From: Dokdonella sp.
GTDB taxonomy: Bacteria > Pseudomonadota > Gammaproteobacteria > Xanthomonadales > Rhodanobacteraceae
NCBI GenBank assembly: GCA_016712865.1
Contig: JADJQH010000008.1
Span: forward strand, 186,001-250,000
Direction of reading: 5' to 3'
DNA length: 64,000 nucleotides
Shown: positions 9,563 to 23,118 of the stretch, piece by piece
How positions within the stretch are numbered: the stretch's first letter is position 1
How the letters are laid out: each line of letters starts with the position of its first letter
Translations under genes and position numbers: made by a program
The notes under the pieces: generated by a model
What the model saw: only the letters and a program-made list of their open reading frames with translations
Database searches by the model: none
Told to the model about the DNA's origin: nothing

Positions 9563-11317
9563 GTGTCACTTGTGCGTTTCCTGCTTGGCTTGAGCCTGAT
9601 CCTGGCCGGTTCGGTCCAGGCGGTTGAACCGTTCATGGCCCTGCCGGTCAGCAGCGGCAGCATGAGCGTGCAGTTGGTTCCCACCGAGGCGGTCACTGCC
9701 GGCAGCAACCAATTGGTCACCTTTGGCGTGCCATTTCCCCGCGGGTCGCTCACGGTTGCCGGGCTGGCCAATCTCAGGGTGCTCAAGGGTGCTGTCGAGA
9801 TTCCCGCCTATGTCGACCAGATGACGCCCTGGCGCCATCGCCTGGTGCCCGCCCTGGATGGAACCTCGGTGCGCGTGGTGCGCATCCAGATCCACAACAC
9901 GTTCGCCACGGTATCCCCGGAAAACATCACCGTCCAATGGGGCGGGCCCGCGCGTCTGCAGAATGTGAGCACGCTGACCCCGGTGCGCAACGGTTGGCAC
10001 ACCGTCAGCAGTGGCAGCTATGTGGCTGCCGACAATGTGCAGGAACCGAACGTGTATGCCGTCCTGCCACGGACCTGGCTCAGCCTGGGGGCACTCAAGG
10101 GCAACCAGAGCGTGGCTTTCGATGCCACCAACGCCGAGCCGCGTGACAACCCTTCAACCAACGATGGTATCGAGCACTGGCCTGGCTTTCAGGAAGCCGA
10201 TCGCGCCGCCAAGAACAATTTCTACACCCTGGTCAATCAGGATGACGCCGCAGTTACCGCGCCCAACCAGTGCCCGTACAAGACCGACTACGAGCCGTGG
10301 TTGTATGACCGCGCCTCATCACTGTTTGTCTTGTATTTCCGCAGCGGTTTCTACAAGGCCTTGCGCGAAGCGGTGCGTGCGTCGGAGTTTTACACGGACC
10401 ATGTCAATGCCAGCGGCTTTTTCGATCTCAAGCCTGGTGATACCAAATATGTCTATGCGGAAAACTTGGCATACCGCTACTGGCTGACCGGTGACGACAC
10501 CGCATTGAATCGGCTGGCAGCCATCGTCAGCGCACAGGCCGGTTTCACCGATGCCTGGACGCCAACGCTTGGTTTCTGGACCGAACGCCATGCAGCGTTC
10601 AAGTTGCTGGCCAATCAGGTCAACTACGAAATCAACGGCGGCAGCACGGCTGCGGGTCAGGTCACTACCTTGGTCGGGCGCATGGTCACGCACCAAAACG
10701 GCGCCAACGGACAGATTCCCCAGCCGACCGGTTTCGTCGATGGAGGCCTCTATCACCTGGGCTCCCAGCACGATGGCGATTGGGCAGACAGCGCCTATGG
10801 CGCATCGAGCTGGATGAGCGGCCTGATTGTCGACGCCATGCTGCGCGCCTATTCCACCTCGGAAGATCCGGCCATTGCCAACTTCATACGCCGCATGGGC
10901 AACTTCCTCCGCGTTGCCACCATCAACACCACCGACCACAGCTACGACTATGAAGGCGCCTTGGCCCTGCCCAGATATGGAATGCTGTCGAACGGAGCCG
11001 ATGGCCAGGTCAATTTCGAGGATGTCGAACACGCCTTGGACGTGGCCAACGGCACGGCCTGGGCCGCCTATTTCGCCGCCCTGACCGGGCAACCGGTTTC
11101 GGCGCTGGAGGCGGTCACCGAGGACCTTTACTTCACCTACGACATCGGCGTGAACTACTGGATCCGCCCGGGTGGTCCTGGCAGTGGACTACCCGCCTAT
11201 CGGGTCACACCCTGGCGCAAGTACGGCTGGGAACATCGCGTATCCGGCGGCCTCGGCTGGGCGGTGCTTGGCGCCACCGCGCAACCGGACGCGATCTTCA
11301 GTCACGGCTTCGAGTGA
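9563..11317 (+). CDS. Secreted protein with C-terminal GFE tag
   Basis: I do not recognise the family. The protein has 584 residues, a GTG start preceded by AAGGTGGAG and a clear signal peptide (residues 1-20, cleavage near VQA). Residues 30-200 look like beta-sandwich sequence (RVVRIQIHNTF), and residues 230-570 are helical with repeated aromatic and acidic motifs (NLAYRYWLTGDD, GSQHDGDWADSAYGASSW), which suggests an alpha/alpha-toroid of the kind found in glycoside hydrolases and lyases. The last residues are DAIFSHGFE, a tag shared with other secreted proteins in this window. It faces the exopolysaccharide locus, so a role in polymer processing is possible but unproven. Confidence 0.75.
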   Translation: MSLVRFLLGLSLILAGSVQAVEPFMALPVSSGSMSVQLVPTEAVTAGSNQLVTFGVPFPRGSLTVAGLANLRVLKGAVEIPAYVDQMTPWRHRLVPALDGTSVRVVRIQIHNTFATVSPENITVQWGGPARLQNVSTLTPVRNGWHTVSSGSYVAADNVQEPNVYAVLPRTWLSLGALKGNQSVAFDATNAEPRDNPSTNDGIEHWPGFQEADRAAKNNFYTLVNQDDAAVTAPNQCPYKTDYEPWLYDRASSLFVLYFRSGFYKALREAVRASEFYTDHVNASGFFDLKPGDTKYVYAENLAYRYWLTGDDTALNRLAAIVSAQAGFTDAWTPTLGFWTERHAAFKLLANQVNYEINGGSTAAGQVTTLVGRMVTHQNGANGQIPQPTGFVDGGLYHLGSQHDGDWADSAYGASSWMSGLIVDAMLRAYSTSEDPAIANFIRRMGNFLRVATINTTDHSYDYEGALALPRYGMLSNGADGQVNFEDVEHALDVANGTAWAAYFAALTGQPVSALEAVTEDLYFTYDIGVNYWIRPGGPGSGLPAYRVTPWRKYGWEHRVSGGLGWAVLGATAQPDAIFSHGFE

Positions 11318-11366
11318 GAGCGCATGCTGGTGCCGTACCTTGCCGGTGACGGCGGCGCAGCGTCGC

Positions 11367-12731
11367 TCAGGATTTCTTCGGTCGCCGCCAGCCCGGAATC
11401 GTGGCCTGACGGCTGCGACCGACGGTCAGTTCGTCGTCGGGTGCGTTGCGCGTGATTACCGAGCCCGCACCGATGGTGGCATTGCGCCCGATCGCGACCG
11501 GGGCCACCAGCGCCGAGTTCGAGCCGATGAAGGCGCCATCACCGATCTGGGTTTGATGCTTGTTGACGCCATCGTAGTTGCAGGTGATGGTGCCTGCGCC
11601 GATGTTGGCATGTTGCCCCACCTCGGCATCGCCGATGTAGCTCAGGTGGTTGATCTTGGAGCCGGCACCCAATTTCAACTTCTTGGTTTCCACGAAGTTG
11701 CCGATGCGCGATCCGGCGCCCAATTCCGTGCCCGGTCGCAGTCGAGCAAACGGACCGATTACGCACGGGCCGTGGGTGGTCACGCCTTCGATGTCGCAGT
11801 GCGCATGAATGACGGTGCCGGCGGCAAGGCGTGAATTGGAAATGCGTGTGAAGGGGCCAATGGTGACTTCATCACCGATATGCACCTCGCCCTCGAGGAT
11901 GACGTCAACGTCGATCTCGACATCGCGCCCGACGCTGACCTTGCCGCGCACATCGAACCGGATCGGGTCCGCAAAGCGCACGCCCTGGCTGGCCAGGGCG
12001 GTTGCCTGCATGCGCTGGTAGAGGCGCTCCAAGGCGGCCAGTTGCCAGGGATCGTTGGCACCGAACACTTCCTGGGAGTTGTTGCACTCGCAGGCGTCGG
12101 CCGGGTCACCTTCCTCGTCGGCCTGGGCGTAGATGTCGGTCAGGTAATACTCGTGCTGGGCATTGTCGTCGGACAAGTTGTTCAGCCACACGCGCAGGCG
12201 GCGCGCGTCGGCGACAAGGATTCCGCTGTTCACCCAAGTGATGGCACGCTGCTCGATGGTGCAATCCTTCTCCTCGACGATGGCGCGCACGCGGCCAATG
12301 CCATCGCGCACGATGCGGCCATAGCCATAGGGCACTTCCAGTTGAGTCACCAACGCGGTCAGTCCGCTGCTGCTGCCGAGCAGGTTGTCGAGGGTGCGCC
12401 GACTGATCAGCGGAACGTCACCGTAAAGCACGATGACCCGCGCACCGTCCGGAATCGCTGCCATCGCCAGCTTTACCGCATGACCGGTGCCGCGCTGTTC
12501 GCTTTGCAGGATCCACGACAGGTCCGGGTCGGCAAACGCGGCGCGCACCTGATCCCCGCCGTGGCCGTAGACGATATGGATGGCGGAAGGGTTGAGTGCG
12601 CGTGCGGTATCAAGCACATGCCCCAGCATGGGACGCCCGGCCAGCGGCATCAGCACCTTGGGTCGCGCGGATTTCATGCGCTTGCCTTCGCCGGCAGCGA
12701 GGATGACGACGTGCAGGGCGGCAGGTGACAT
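11367..12731 (-). CDS. glmU: Bifunctional GlcNAc-1-P uridyltransferase / glucosamine-1-P acetyltransferase
   Basis: GlmU (454 residues, the normal length) makes UDP-GlcNAc for peptidoglycan and lipopolysaccharide in two cytoplasmic steps. The N-terminal pyrophosphorylase shows [11 protein letters not shown] and further on QRGTGHAV. The C-terminal half is a left-handed beta-helix of hexapeptide repeats with the acetyltransferase signature [11 protein letters not shown] and [11 protein letters not shown]. It follows atpC after about 165 bases that contain a heptamer repeat, the frequent gammaproteobacterial order atp-glmU. Confidence 0.97.
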   Translation of the reverse strand: MSPAALHVVILAAGEGKRMKSARPKVLMPLAGRPMLGHVLDTARALNPSAIHIVYGHGGDQVRAAFADPDLSWILQSEQRGTGHAVKLAMAAIPDGARVIVLYGDVPLISRRTLDNLLGSSSGLTALVTQLEVPYGYGRIVRDGIGRVRAIVEEKDCTIEQRAITWVNSGILVADARRLRVWLNNLSDDNAQHEYYLTDIYAQADEEGDPADACECNNSQEVFGANDPWQLAALERLYQRMQATALASQGVRFADPIRFDVRGKVSVGRDVEIDVDVILEGEVHIGDEVTIGPFTRISNSRLAAGTVIHAHCDIEGVTTHGPCVIGPFARLRPGTELGAGSRIGNFVETKKLKLGAGSKINHLSYIGDAEVGQHANIGAGTITCNYDGVNKHQTQIGDGAFIGSNSALVAPVAIGRNATIGAGSVITRNAPDDELTVGRSRQATIPGWRRPKKS

Positions 12732-12782
12732 GCTGGGAACTCCTCAGGGCAGCCGGCAAACCTTAGCCCAAAACCCGGGAGC

Positions 12783-12895
12783 CGGGAATGCTTGAAGCAG
12801 AGAATGGAGAATCGGGAATCGGGAATCGGAAAAGCCGATGCAAGGCCCGCTCCGCTCCCGCCATTCCCTATTCCCTATTCCCTATTCCCGCTTTT
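12783..12895. repeat. Heptamer-based inverted repeat, copy 1 (atpC-glmU spacer)
   Basis: The left arm carries tandem units of GGGAATC (12798-12832) and the right arm tandem units of ATTCCCT (12861-12890), so the transcript could form a long imperfect hairpin. The same architecture occurs in three further ATP synthase spacers. The heptamer resembles dispersed repeats common in Lysobacterales genomes. Confidence 0.7.
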
Positions 12896-12897
12896 CA

Positions 12898-13320
12898 TCA
12901 GTGCTTGAGATTGCGACGCAGGTGTTCGAGAGCCTGCAACTGTGCCATGGCTTGCGCCAACTGGTTTTGCGCCTCGGCGATTTCCATGGCGGCGCCACGA
13001 TTGGCGAGGGCACGCTCGGCTTCTTCCTTGGCCTTGCGGGCCGCGGCTTCGTCCAGATCACCGGCGCGCAACGCGGTGTCGGCAAGGATCGTCACCACCG
13101 AGGGCTGCACTTCGAGGATGCCGCCAGACACGTAGAAAAACTGGTCATCGCCGTTTTCCAGCTTGAGTCGCACCTGGCCCGGCTTGAGCCGGGTGATCAA
13201 GGGCGCGTGGCGCGGCGCAATGCCGAGCTCGCCCATCTCGCCGGTGGCGATCACCATGCTGACGTCGCCGTGGAAGATTTCCTGTTCGGCGCTGACGATG
13301 TCGCAACGGATGGTGCTCAT
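12898..13320 (-). CDS. atpC: ATP synthase subunit epsilon
   Basis: The 140-residue subunit belongs to the F1 central stalk and couples rotation to catalysis while restraining ATP hydrolysis. The N-terminal beta-sandwich shows the conserved [14 protein letters not shown] and the last 50 residues form the two-helix C-terminal domain rich in Ala, Glu and Lys. It is the last gene of the atp operon, separated from atpD by a spacer of about 170 bases that holds a repeat. Confidence 0.95.
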   Translation of the reverse strand: MSTIRCDIVSAEQEIFHGDVSMVIATGEMGELGIAPRHAPLITRLKPGQVRLKLENGDDQFFYVSGGILEVQPSVVTILADTALRAGDLDEAAARKAKEEAERALANRGAAMEIAEAQNQLAQAMAQLQALEHLRRNLKH

Positions 13321-13345
13321 GGGGTCTCTCTCATTTCATTGGTTC

Positions 13346-13492
13346 GACGAGAATAGGGAATGGGGAGTGGGGAATAGTCAGAGCGGGGAGAGGCTTCGCG
13401 TTTGCTTTTTGGCGATTCCCGATTCCCTGTTCTCCATTGCCGGCTTTCAAGACGATTCCCTATTCCCGATTCTCGATTCCCAAGAAAGCGGC
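13346..13492. repeat. Heptamer-based inverted repeat, copy 2 (atpD-atpC spacer)
   Basis: Units of GGGAAT(A/G) at 13353-13378 face units of ATTCCC(G/T) at 13415-13482 across the spacer. The repeat is longer and more degenerate than copy 1 but has the same arm sequence and polarity. Confidence 0.65.
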
Positions 13493-13494
13493 CG

Positions 13495-14958
<1,464 letters not shown>

Positions 14959-14965
14959 TTACGAA

Positions 14966-15060
14966 ACGGGAATTGGGAATCGGGAGTAGGGAATGGAGAA
15001 ATCAGAAGCAAGGCGCGAGGCTTTGTCGATTCCCTATTCTCGATTCCCCACTCCCGGCTT
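14966..15060. repeat. Heptamer-based inverted repeat, copy 3 (atpG-atpD spacer)
   Basis: Left arm units GGGAAT(T/C/A) at 14969-14996 and right arm ATTCCC(T/C) units at 15030-15056 frame a short central region. It occupies most of the spacer upstream of atpD on the transcript. Confidence 0.65.
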
Positions 15061-15062
15061 AA

Positions 15063-15926
15063 TCACACTGCCGCCGCGCCGCCGACGATTTCCGAGATTT
15101 CCTGGGTGATCGCGGCCTGGCGAGCCTTGTTGTAGATCAGGGTCAGGTTGCCGATGGCCTTGGTCGCATTGTCCGAAGCGCTCTTCATGGCCACCATGCG
15201 CGCCGCGTGTTCACTGGCCAGGTTCTCGAGGGTCGCCTGGTAGACCAGCGATTCGACGTAGCGCGTCAACACGTGATCAAGCACGGTCGCGGCATCCGGC
15301 TCGTACAGGTAATCCCAGGCGTGCGTGCTCGGCAGCTCGTCGGAGGGCGGCAGCGGCAGCAACTGGTCGGTGGTCGCGCGCTGGGTCATGGTGTTGACGA
15401 AATCGTTGTAGACCAGCGACAGGCGATCAATGCGGCCGTCGGTGTAGGCATCCAGCATGACCTTGATCACGCCGATCAGCTGGTCCAGTTGCGGCTTCTC
15501 GCCCAGATGGGTGACGCTGCCGAGCATGTTGACCTTGAGCCGGCGGAAATACGCCGTGGCTTTCTGGCCAATGCAGACCATGTCGACTTCGACGCCCTTG
15601 TCCTGCCATTCGCGGATCTGGCCGAGCAGATTGCGGAACAGGTTGGTGTTGAGGCCGCCGCAAAGACCGCGATCGGTGGACACCACCACGTAGCCGACGC
15701 GCTTGATTTCCTCGCGCGCAACCATGAAGGGATGCTGGTACTCGCTGTTTGCATGCGCGATGTGGCCAATGGCGCGACGCATGAGGCGCGCATAGGGACG
15801 CGAGGCCTTCATCAGGTCCTGCGCCTTGCGGATCTTGGATGCCGAGACCATTTCGAGTGCCCGGGTTACTTTCCGGGTGTTCTGCACACTCTTGATCTTG
15901 GATTTGATTTCTCTGCCGCCGGCCAT
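15063..15926 (-). CDS. atpG: ATP synthase subunit gamma
   Basis: The 287-residue gamma subunit is the rotating central shaft. The N-terminus ([20 protein letters not shown]) and the C-terminal helix ([15 protein letters not shown]) carry the family signature for the two helices that form the shaft. Length is normal. It lies between atpA and atpD in standard order, with repeat-bearing spacers on both sides. Confidence 0.96.
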   Translation of the reverse strand: MAGGREIKSKIKSVQNTRKVTRALEMVSASKIRKAQDLMKASRPYARLMRRAIGHIAHANSEYQHPFMVAREEIKRVGYVVVSTDRGLCGGLNTNLFRNLLGQIREWQDKGVEVDMVCIGQKATAYFRRLKVNMLGSVTHLGEKPQLDQLIGVIKVMLDAYTDGRIDRLSLVYNDFVNTMTQRATTDQLLPLPPSDELPSTHAWDYLYEPDAATVLDHVLTRYVESLVYQATLENLASEHAARMVAMKSASDNATKAIGNLTLIYNKARQAAITQEISEIVGGAAAV

Positions 15927-15947
15927 GCTTCGCTCGCTTTGCTCGCT

Positions 15948-16046
15948 TCGTGGGAATGGTGAATAGGGAGTTGGGAATGGTTAGAACGGAGACTCGGGAG
16001 ATTGTGCTTCTGCGATTCCCGATTCTCTATTCCCCACTCCCGGCTC
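15948..16046. repeat. Heptamer-based inverted repeat, copy 4 (atpA-atpG spacer)
   Basis: GGGAAT-type units at 15952-15985 face ATTCCC-type units at 16013-16043. It fills nearly the whole spacer between the atpA stop and the atpG start region. Confidence 0.65.
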
Positions 16047-16048
16047 CA

Positions 16049-17596
<1,548 letters not shown>

Positions 17597-17669
17597 GCTC
17601 GTTTCCCGGTTCAGGGTGGTTTCGTCACCACCGCAGACGATGGGCGCGAGCCCATCCGTGAAGTTCAAT

Positions 17670-18203
17670 TCAGTTGATAAGTGCCTGTTCGAGGCGTGCC
17701 AGGCGGCCACGCACCGAACCATCTATGACGATTTCCCCGGCATCGATGATGGCGCCGCCGATCATTTTCGGATCGAGCGACTGGGTCATTTCGATGTCGC
17801 GATTGAAGCGGCGCTTGAGGGCCGCGCTGATCTTCTCGAGCTCTGCCGCATCAACCCGCGTTGCCGTGCGCAGATGAACCTTGAGGGTCTTCTCGGATTC
17901 GAGCTTGAGTTCCTCGAACAGCGTGCGGATTTCCGGCAACACCGGCAGCCGGCCATTTTCCGCCAGCAGGGCGATGAAGCGACCGAATTCGGAGGCAGTC
18001 GCCTCACCATGCGGCAGAAACATGGACGCAAGCTGGGCAGAAGTCAGGCGCGGATTGCCGAACAAGCCGGTCACCCGCGGATCGATCGCCACATTGGCGG
18101 CAAAGGCGAGTTTTTCCGCCCAGCCGGCCAGTGCGCGCTGTGCAAGGGCGCTTTCAAACGCGGCACGCGCGTAGGGACGCGCCAGGGTCAATGCGCTCGA
18201 CAT
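17670..18203 (-). CDS. atpH: ATP synthase subunit delta
   Basis: The 177-residue delta subunit links the peripheral stalk to the top of F1. It shows the helical N-terminal domain ([14 protein letters not shown]) and the C-terminal signature [20 protein letters not shown]. The ATG at 18203 is five bases from the atpF stop, as expected within the operon. Confidence 0.95.
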   Translation of the reverse strand: MSSALTLARPYARAAFESALAQRALAGWAEKLAFAANVAIDPRVTGLFGNPRLTSAQLASMFLPHGEATASEFGRFIALLAENGRLPVLPEIRTLFEELKLESEKTLKVHLRTATRVDAAELEKISAALKRRFNRDIEMTQSLDPKMIGGAIIDAGEIVIDGSVRGRLARLEQALIN

Positions 18204-18207
18204 GGGG

Positions 18208-18678
18208 TCAGATCTCGCTAACCAGCTGGTCGATCAAATCCTTGTGCGCGCTGGCGTCGATTTCGCGCTTGAGGATCTTCTCGGCACCGGCAATGGCAAG
18301 GGCGGCGACCTTGCCGCGCAGCTCTTCGCGGGCACGGTGGGCCATGCTCTCGATTTCGGCGGCGGCGATGGCTTTCTGCTTGGTGCCCTCGACGATCGCG
18401 TCGGTCTTGGCCTTTTCAACCAGTTGGTTGGCCTGTTGGGTGGCCTTTTCGATGATCGCGGTGGCTTCGCTGCGCGCCTTGCGGATCTCGTCGGCAACGC
18501 GCGCATCGGCATCGGCCAGTTCCTGACGGGCACGGTCGGCAGCAGCCAGGCCTTCGGCAATCTTGGCCTGACGCTCCTCGATCGCCGCGATGATGTGCGG
18601 CCAGCCGTACTTCATCACGATCCAGGCAACGGCGAAGAACGCCAGGCCCTGGACCACCAGAGTGATATTCGGATTCAT
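18208..18678 (-). CDS. atpF: ATP synthase subunit b
   Basis: The 156-residue b subunit forms the peripheral stalk. One membrane segment lies near residues 5-22 (LVVQGLAFFAVAWIVMKYGW) and a long charged helix of Ala, Glu, Lys and Arg follows, consistent with a right-handed coiled-coil dimer. Length and operon position are standard. Confidence 0.95.
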   Translation of the reverse strand: MNPNITLVVQGLAFFAVAWIVMKYGWPHIIAAIEERQAKIAEGLAAADRARQELADADARVADEIRKARSEATAIIEKATQQANQLVEKAKTDAIVEGTKQKAIAAAEIESMAHRAREELRGKVAALAIAGAEKILKREIDASAHKDLIDQLVSEI

Positions 18679-18742
18679 GCAATCTGCTCCTGCGGGACGG
18701 CGGCCTTGCGACCGCCGCGAGCAAGCGGGTGGATGTTTGCGC

Positions 18743-19039
<297 letters not shown>

Positions 19040-19055
19040 CTATTGAAGCAGGGAT

Positions 19056-19105
19056 TGTTGAAGCAGGGATTGGGGATTTGTGATTGGTGATTCGGAAAAG
19101 CAAAA
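19056..19105. repeat. Short direct repeats in the atpB-atpE spacer
   Basis: TGAAGCAGGGATTG occurs twice in tandem at about 19053-19080, followed by three related GATT(T/G)GTGATT-type units up to 19095. This differs in sequence from the GGGAATC repeats of the other atp spacers, but has the same location and probably a similar origin. Confidence 0.45.
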
Positions 19106-19152
19106 CAAAGCGGGTGTTTCTTGACTTTCGCGATCAAGGATGATCGCAAAGG

Positions 19153-20356
<1,204 letters not shown>

Positions 20357-20746
20357 GCTGTTTCCGTAGTGATGGAGATGCCACGCGCAGACTGCCTGAA
20401 ACCAATCTGCTTAGCCGCAGAATGATAGCAGCGGGGCCGCTGGAGTGGCAACCGGATTTCGCCGTCACCAGGCGGAAATCCGGCCATCGTATCGGGCAGG
20501 TCCGCGCGGCGGATTTTCGGCGCAATCGGGGTGCAAGAGAGCCTGTCGGGACCCGCAGGCGACTCGCGCTTGCGCGTCGATGGTCGTGGACAAGCCGGTC
20601 TGCGTCGCAACGCCGCAGTGTTCAGGCCGGGCCATCGAATGCCTCAAGGTTCGGCAGCCGCGCCAGGGCGCGGTTGCCGCTGATGCCGACGGCTCGGCAT
20701 AATCCCTGATCCGAAGCGGAATCCGCCGAATCTTAGAGAGCGCTGC
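20357..20746. promoter_or_regulatory. Divergent promoter region of atpI and the cNMP-FHA gene
   Basis: This stretch has no gene. It must contain the atp operon promoter on the minus strand and the promoter of the cNMP-FHA gene on the plus strand, although I cannot assign boxes with confidence. An inverted repeat, CCGGATTTCGCC at 20452-20463 and GGCGGAAATCCGG at 20471-20483 with one bulged base and a 7-base loop, is the only marked structure. It has no U-tract. Confidence 0.4.
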
Positions 20747-21589
20747 ATGACCAAGTCGGCCGACTCATACCTTGATGCGCCGAAGGGCAAGTCGATCTTT
20801 GCCGAGGGTGACAAGGGGCAGACGATGTATATCGTCGAGTCCGGCTGCGTCGAGCTGTTTCTTGCCGAGCGCGGCAAGGACGCCATTGCCGTTGTCGGAC
20901 CTGGCGAGTTCTTCGGCGAAGCGGCCATGTTCGAGGACGGTCCGCGGTTTTGCAGCGCCATTGCCAGGGAGCCGAGTCGCCTGCTCAAGGTGGAACGGGC
21001 GGTCTTTGCCGACTTGCTGCGTCAAAATGCGGATATCGCCCTCAAGATGATGAATCTGCTGGTTCGCCGCCAGCAACAGTGCGAGTTGAACCTCACAGTG
21101 TCGCTGGCCGAGCTGTCACGCCTGCGACGCAAGCCGGCGGCCCCTGCCGCGGCGCCAACCGTCGAATCAAAGCCCAAGCCGGAAAAACCTGCCCCGGCCA
21201 GGGCGCCGGTGCCTGCCGCCCCTGCCGCGGCGGAGCCGGCCGCAGCTCCGGTGGCCAAGACGCTTGAGGCCTGCGTCCTGCGCCACGCACAGGGCGAGTC
21301 GTTTGCGCTGGATCCGGCCATTTCCGAGTTCCTCATCGGCCGCCCGGATCCGGTGGCGGGGATCAATCCGGAAATCAATCTGACCTCGGTTGATCCCACC
21401 CGCAGCCTCAGTCGCCGGCACGCCAAGCTCATCCGCCAGGGGCGCCTCTTTTTTGTGCGCGAGGAAGCGGCTACCGTGAATGGCACCTTCGTCAACAATG
21501 TGCGTGTGGCCACTGGCCAGGATGTCCCCATCAAACCCGGTGACAAACTTCGGTTTGGCGCCGTGGAAGTCGAGTTTGCCGCAGCCTGA
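20747..21589 (+). CDS. Cyclic nucleotide-binding and FHA domain protein
   Basis: The 280-residue protein has an N-terminal cNMP-binding barrel at about residues 10-115 (GPGEFFGEAAMFEDGPRF is the phosphate-binding cassette region, although the usual RxA Arg is replaced by RF), an Ala-Pro linker at 130-175 and a C-terminal FHA domain at about 195-278 (LIGRPDP, SLSRRHAKL, NGTFVNN). FHA domains bind phosphothreonine, so this protein may couple a small-molecule signal to a phosphorylated partner. There is no DNA-binding domain. It leads a three-gene operon with the FHA and STAS genes. Confidence 0.85.
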   Translation: MTKSADSYLDAPKGKSIFAEGDKGQTMYIVESGCVELFLAERGKDAIAVVGPGEFFGEAAMFEDGPRFCSAIAREPSRLLKVERAVFADLLRQNADIALKMMNLLVRRQQQCELNLTVSLAELSRLRRKPAAPAAAPTVESKPKPEKPAPARAPVPAAPAAAEPAAAPVAKTLEACVLRHAQGESFALDPAISEFLIGRPDPVAGINPEINLTSVDPTRSLSRRHAKLIRQGRLFFVREEAATVNGTFVNNVRVATGQDVPIKPGDKLRFGAVEVEFAAA

Positions 21590-21609
21590 TACGGCCTGGA
21601 GAGCGAGAA

Positions 21610-22623
21610 ATGGTCACCACCCGAGATTTGCCGGAATCCCTTGCCGAGGTCGATCTTGGCGTCATTGATGCGCTCAAGCAGCTCAAGCAGGAAGCGGACG
21701 TCCTGCGTGAACGCCTGAGCGGACTCGAAGCGGTCAAGGCCGATTTCGATCCGGCCGTGTTCAGCCGCGTCAGTGCCGACTACTCGCGACAGCTGGACAG
21801 CATCGAAGCCAAGGCTGAGCCCCTGCGCCAGCAGGCGCGGGAATCCTACGCACGCTTGCGCGGCGCACTGGCGGACATCGCCGATGCGCACGAAGCAGTC
21901 AAGCTGGATCGGCAGGAAATCGAATTGCGCCGAAAGCTTGGCGAATTCGACGAGGCGACCTACAAGGATCGCATCAAGGACATTGAAACGGCATTGGCCG
22001 AGCGCGCCAAGGCGCACAAGCAGGGTGAAGCCCTGCGTGGCCGGTTCCTGGAGGTTTTTGCCAGCGAAGACGAACTGTTGCAGGTCGCGGCCGTCGTTGC
22101 AGGTCCGGCCAGCACCCAGGAAATGCCGATGGCCATCGAGCCACCGCCACCGCCGCCACCCAGCATGGTCGCGCCCGCTGCACCCATGCCACCGGCCGCA
22201 CCTCGCGAGCCGGTCGTTGCGCAGACCCAGATCCTGCAGGTGTTGAAGATGCCGGAGCCACCCAAGGTTCCGCCGGCGCCCGGAGCCGATGCCAAGGCGC
22301 CGGCATTTGGTCCCAATGCCACCATGTCGCTGCGCACGGCGCGCCTGGTTCCGCAAAATCCGGAGGCCGGCCGCACGGCCATTCCGTTGCCGCCGCGCCC
22401 GGTTTCCATGGGGTCGGATCCGGCCAACGAAATCCGTATCGGCGGGCCTGGCGTGGAAGCGCGCCACGCACAGATCACGGTCGATTCCAAGGGTTACAGC
22501 CTGAATGACATGGGCAGCAAGTCGGGCACCCGGGTCAATGCCGAGGCCATCCAGCAGCGCCTGCTCAAGCACGAGGACGTGATCCAGATCGGCATGGCCA
22601 GGTTCGTGTTCAGGGAAGGCTGA
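21610..22623 (+). CDS. Coiled-coil and FHA domain protein
   Basis: The 337-residue protein begins with about 165 residues of charged helical, coiled-coil sequence (KQLKQEADVLRERLSGLEAV), followed by a Pro-rich linker with a run of Pro near residue 180 and an FHA domain at about 250-335 (MGSDPANEIRI, ARHAQI, GSKSGTRVN). No membrane segment or signal peptide is evident. It begins 20 bases after the preceding FHA gene and ends one base before the STAS gene, so it is most likely a cytoplasmic scaffold in the same pathway. Confidence 0.82.
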   Translation: MVTTRDLPESLAEVDLGVIDALKQLKQEADVLRERLSGLEAVKADFDPAVFSRVSADYSRQLDSIEAKAEPLRQQARESYARLRGALADIADAHEAVKLDRQEIELRRKLGEFDEATYKDRIKDIETALAERAKAHKQGEALRGRFLEVFASEDELLQVAAVVAGPASTQEMPMAIEPPPPPPPSMVAPAAPMPPAAPREPVVAQTQILQVLKMPEPPKVPPAPGADAKAPAFGPNATMSLRTARLVPQNPEAGRTAIPLPPRPVSMGSDPANEIRIGGPGVEARHAQITVDSKGYSLNDMGSKSGTRVNAEAIQQRLLKHEDVIQIGMARFVFREG

Positions 22624-22624
22624 C

Positions 22625-23110
22625 GTGTCGCTGGAGATCAAGGATGAGCTGGTCGGCGAGATCCGCGTGCTCGCCCTCGAAGGACGCCTGGATACCGATA
22701 CTTCGGCTGATCTCGAACTGGCCGTGCAGGATTTCCTGCAGGAAGGATCATCGGATTTCGTGATCGACCTGCAAGGCGTGGGTTATGTGAGCAGCGCCGG
22801 CTTGCGCGTGCTGCTGGCACTGGCCAAATCGCTGGAAGGCAAGGGTCGCCTGCGCCTTTGTGCGCTCAACCAGACGGTTCGCCAAGTCTTCGATGTTGCC
22901 GGGTTCACCCAGCTTTTTTCGATCTTTGCCAACCGCGATGCCGCGCTGGGATCGAGCAAGGGCAAGCCCGCTGCCGCGGCTGCTCCACTGGCGCCGCAGG
23001 TCGAGCGCCTGATCGGTGTTCAATCCGGAGCTGCACAATCCGGCACGCCGGCTCCCGCTGCGCTCGTTGCCGAGGTTTCGCGCGTGCTTGGCGCAGCCTT
23101 GCGCAGCTGA
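22625..23110 (+). CDS. STAS domain anti-sigma-factor antagonist-like protein
   Basis: The 161-residue protein starts at a GTG just after the FHA gene stop. Residues 1-105 form a STAS domain of the SpoIIAA/RsbV type, with the phosphorylation site at Ser56-Ser57 in YVSSAGLR. About 55 extra Ala-Pro-rich residues follow, which is longer than classical SpoIIAA. Such proteins are switched by a kinase and by a SpoIIE-type phosphatase; the phosphatase is encoded convergently eight bases away, but no partner kinase is visible. Confidence 0.88.
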   Translation: MSLEIKDELVGEIRVLALEGRLDTDTSADLELAVQDFLQEGSSDFVIDLQGVGYVSSAGLRVLLALAKSLEGKGRLRLCALNQTVRQVFDVAGFTQLFSIFANRDAALGSSKGKPAAAAAPLAPQVERLIGVQSGAAQSGTPAPAALVAEVSRVLGAALRS

Positions 23111-23118
23111 ATTCGCCT

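Noticed and set aside
20452-20483. Terminator in the atpI upstream region
   Set aside because: The hairpin has no U-tract on either strand and lies between divergent genes, so it cannot end either transcript.
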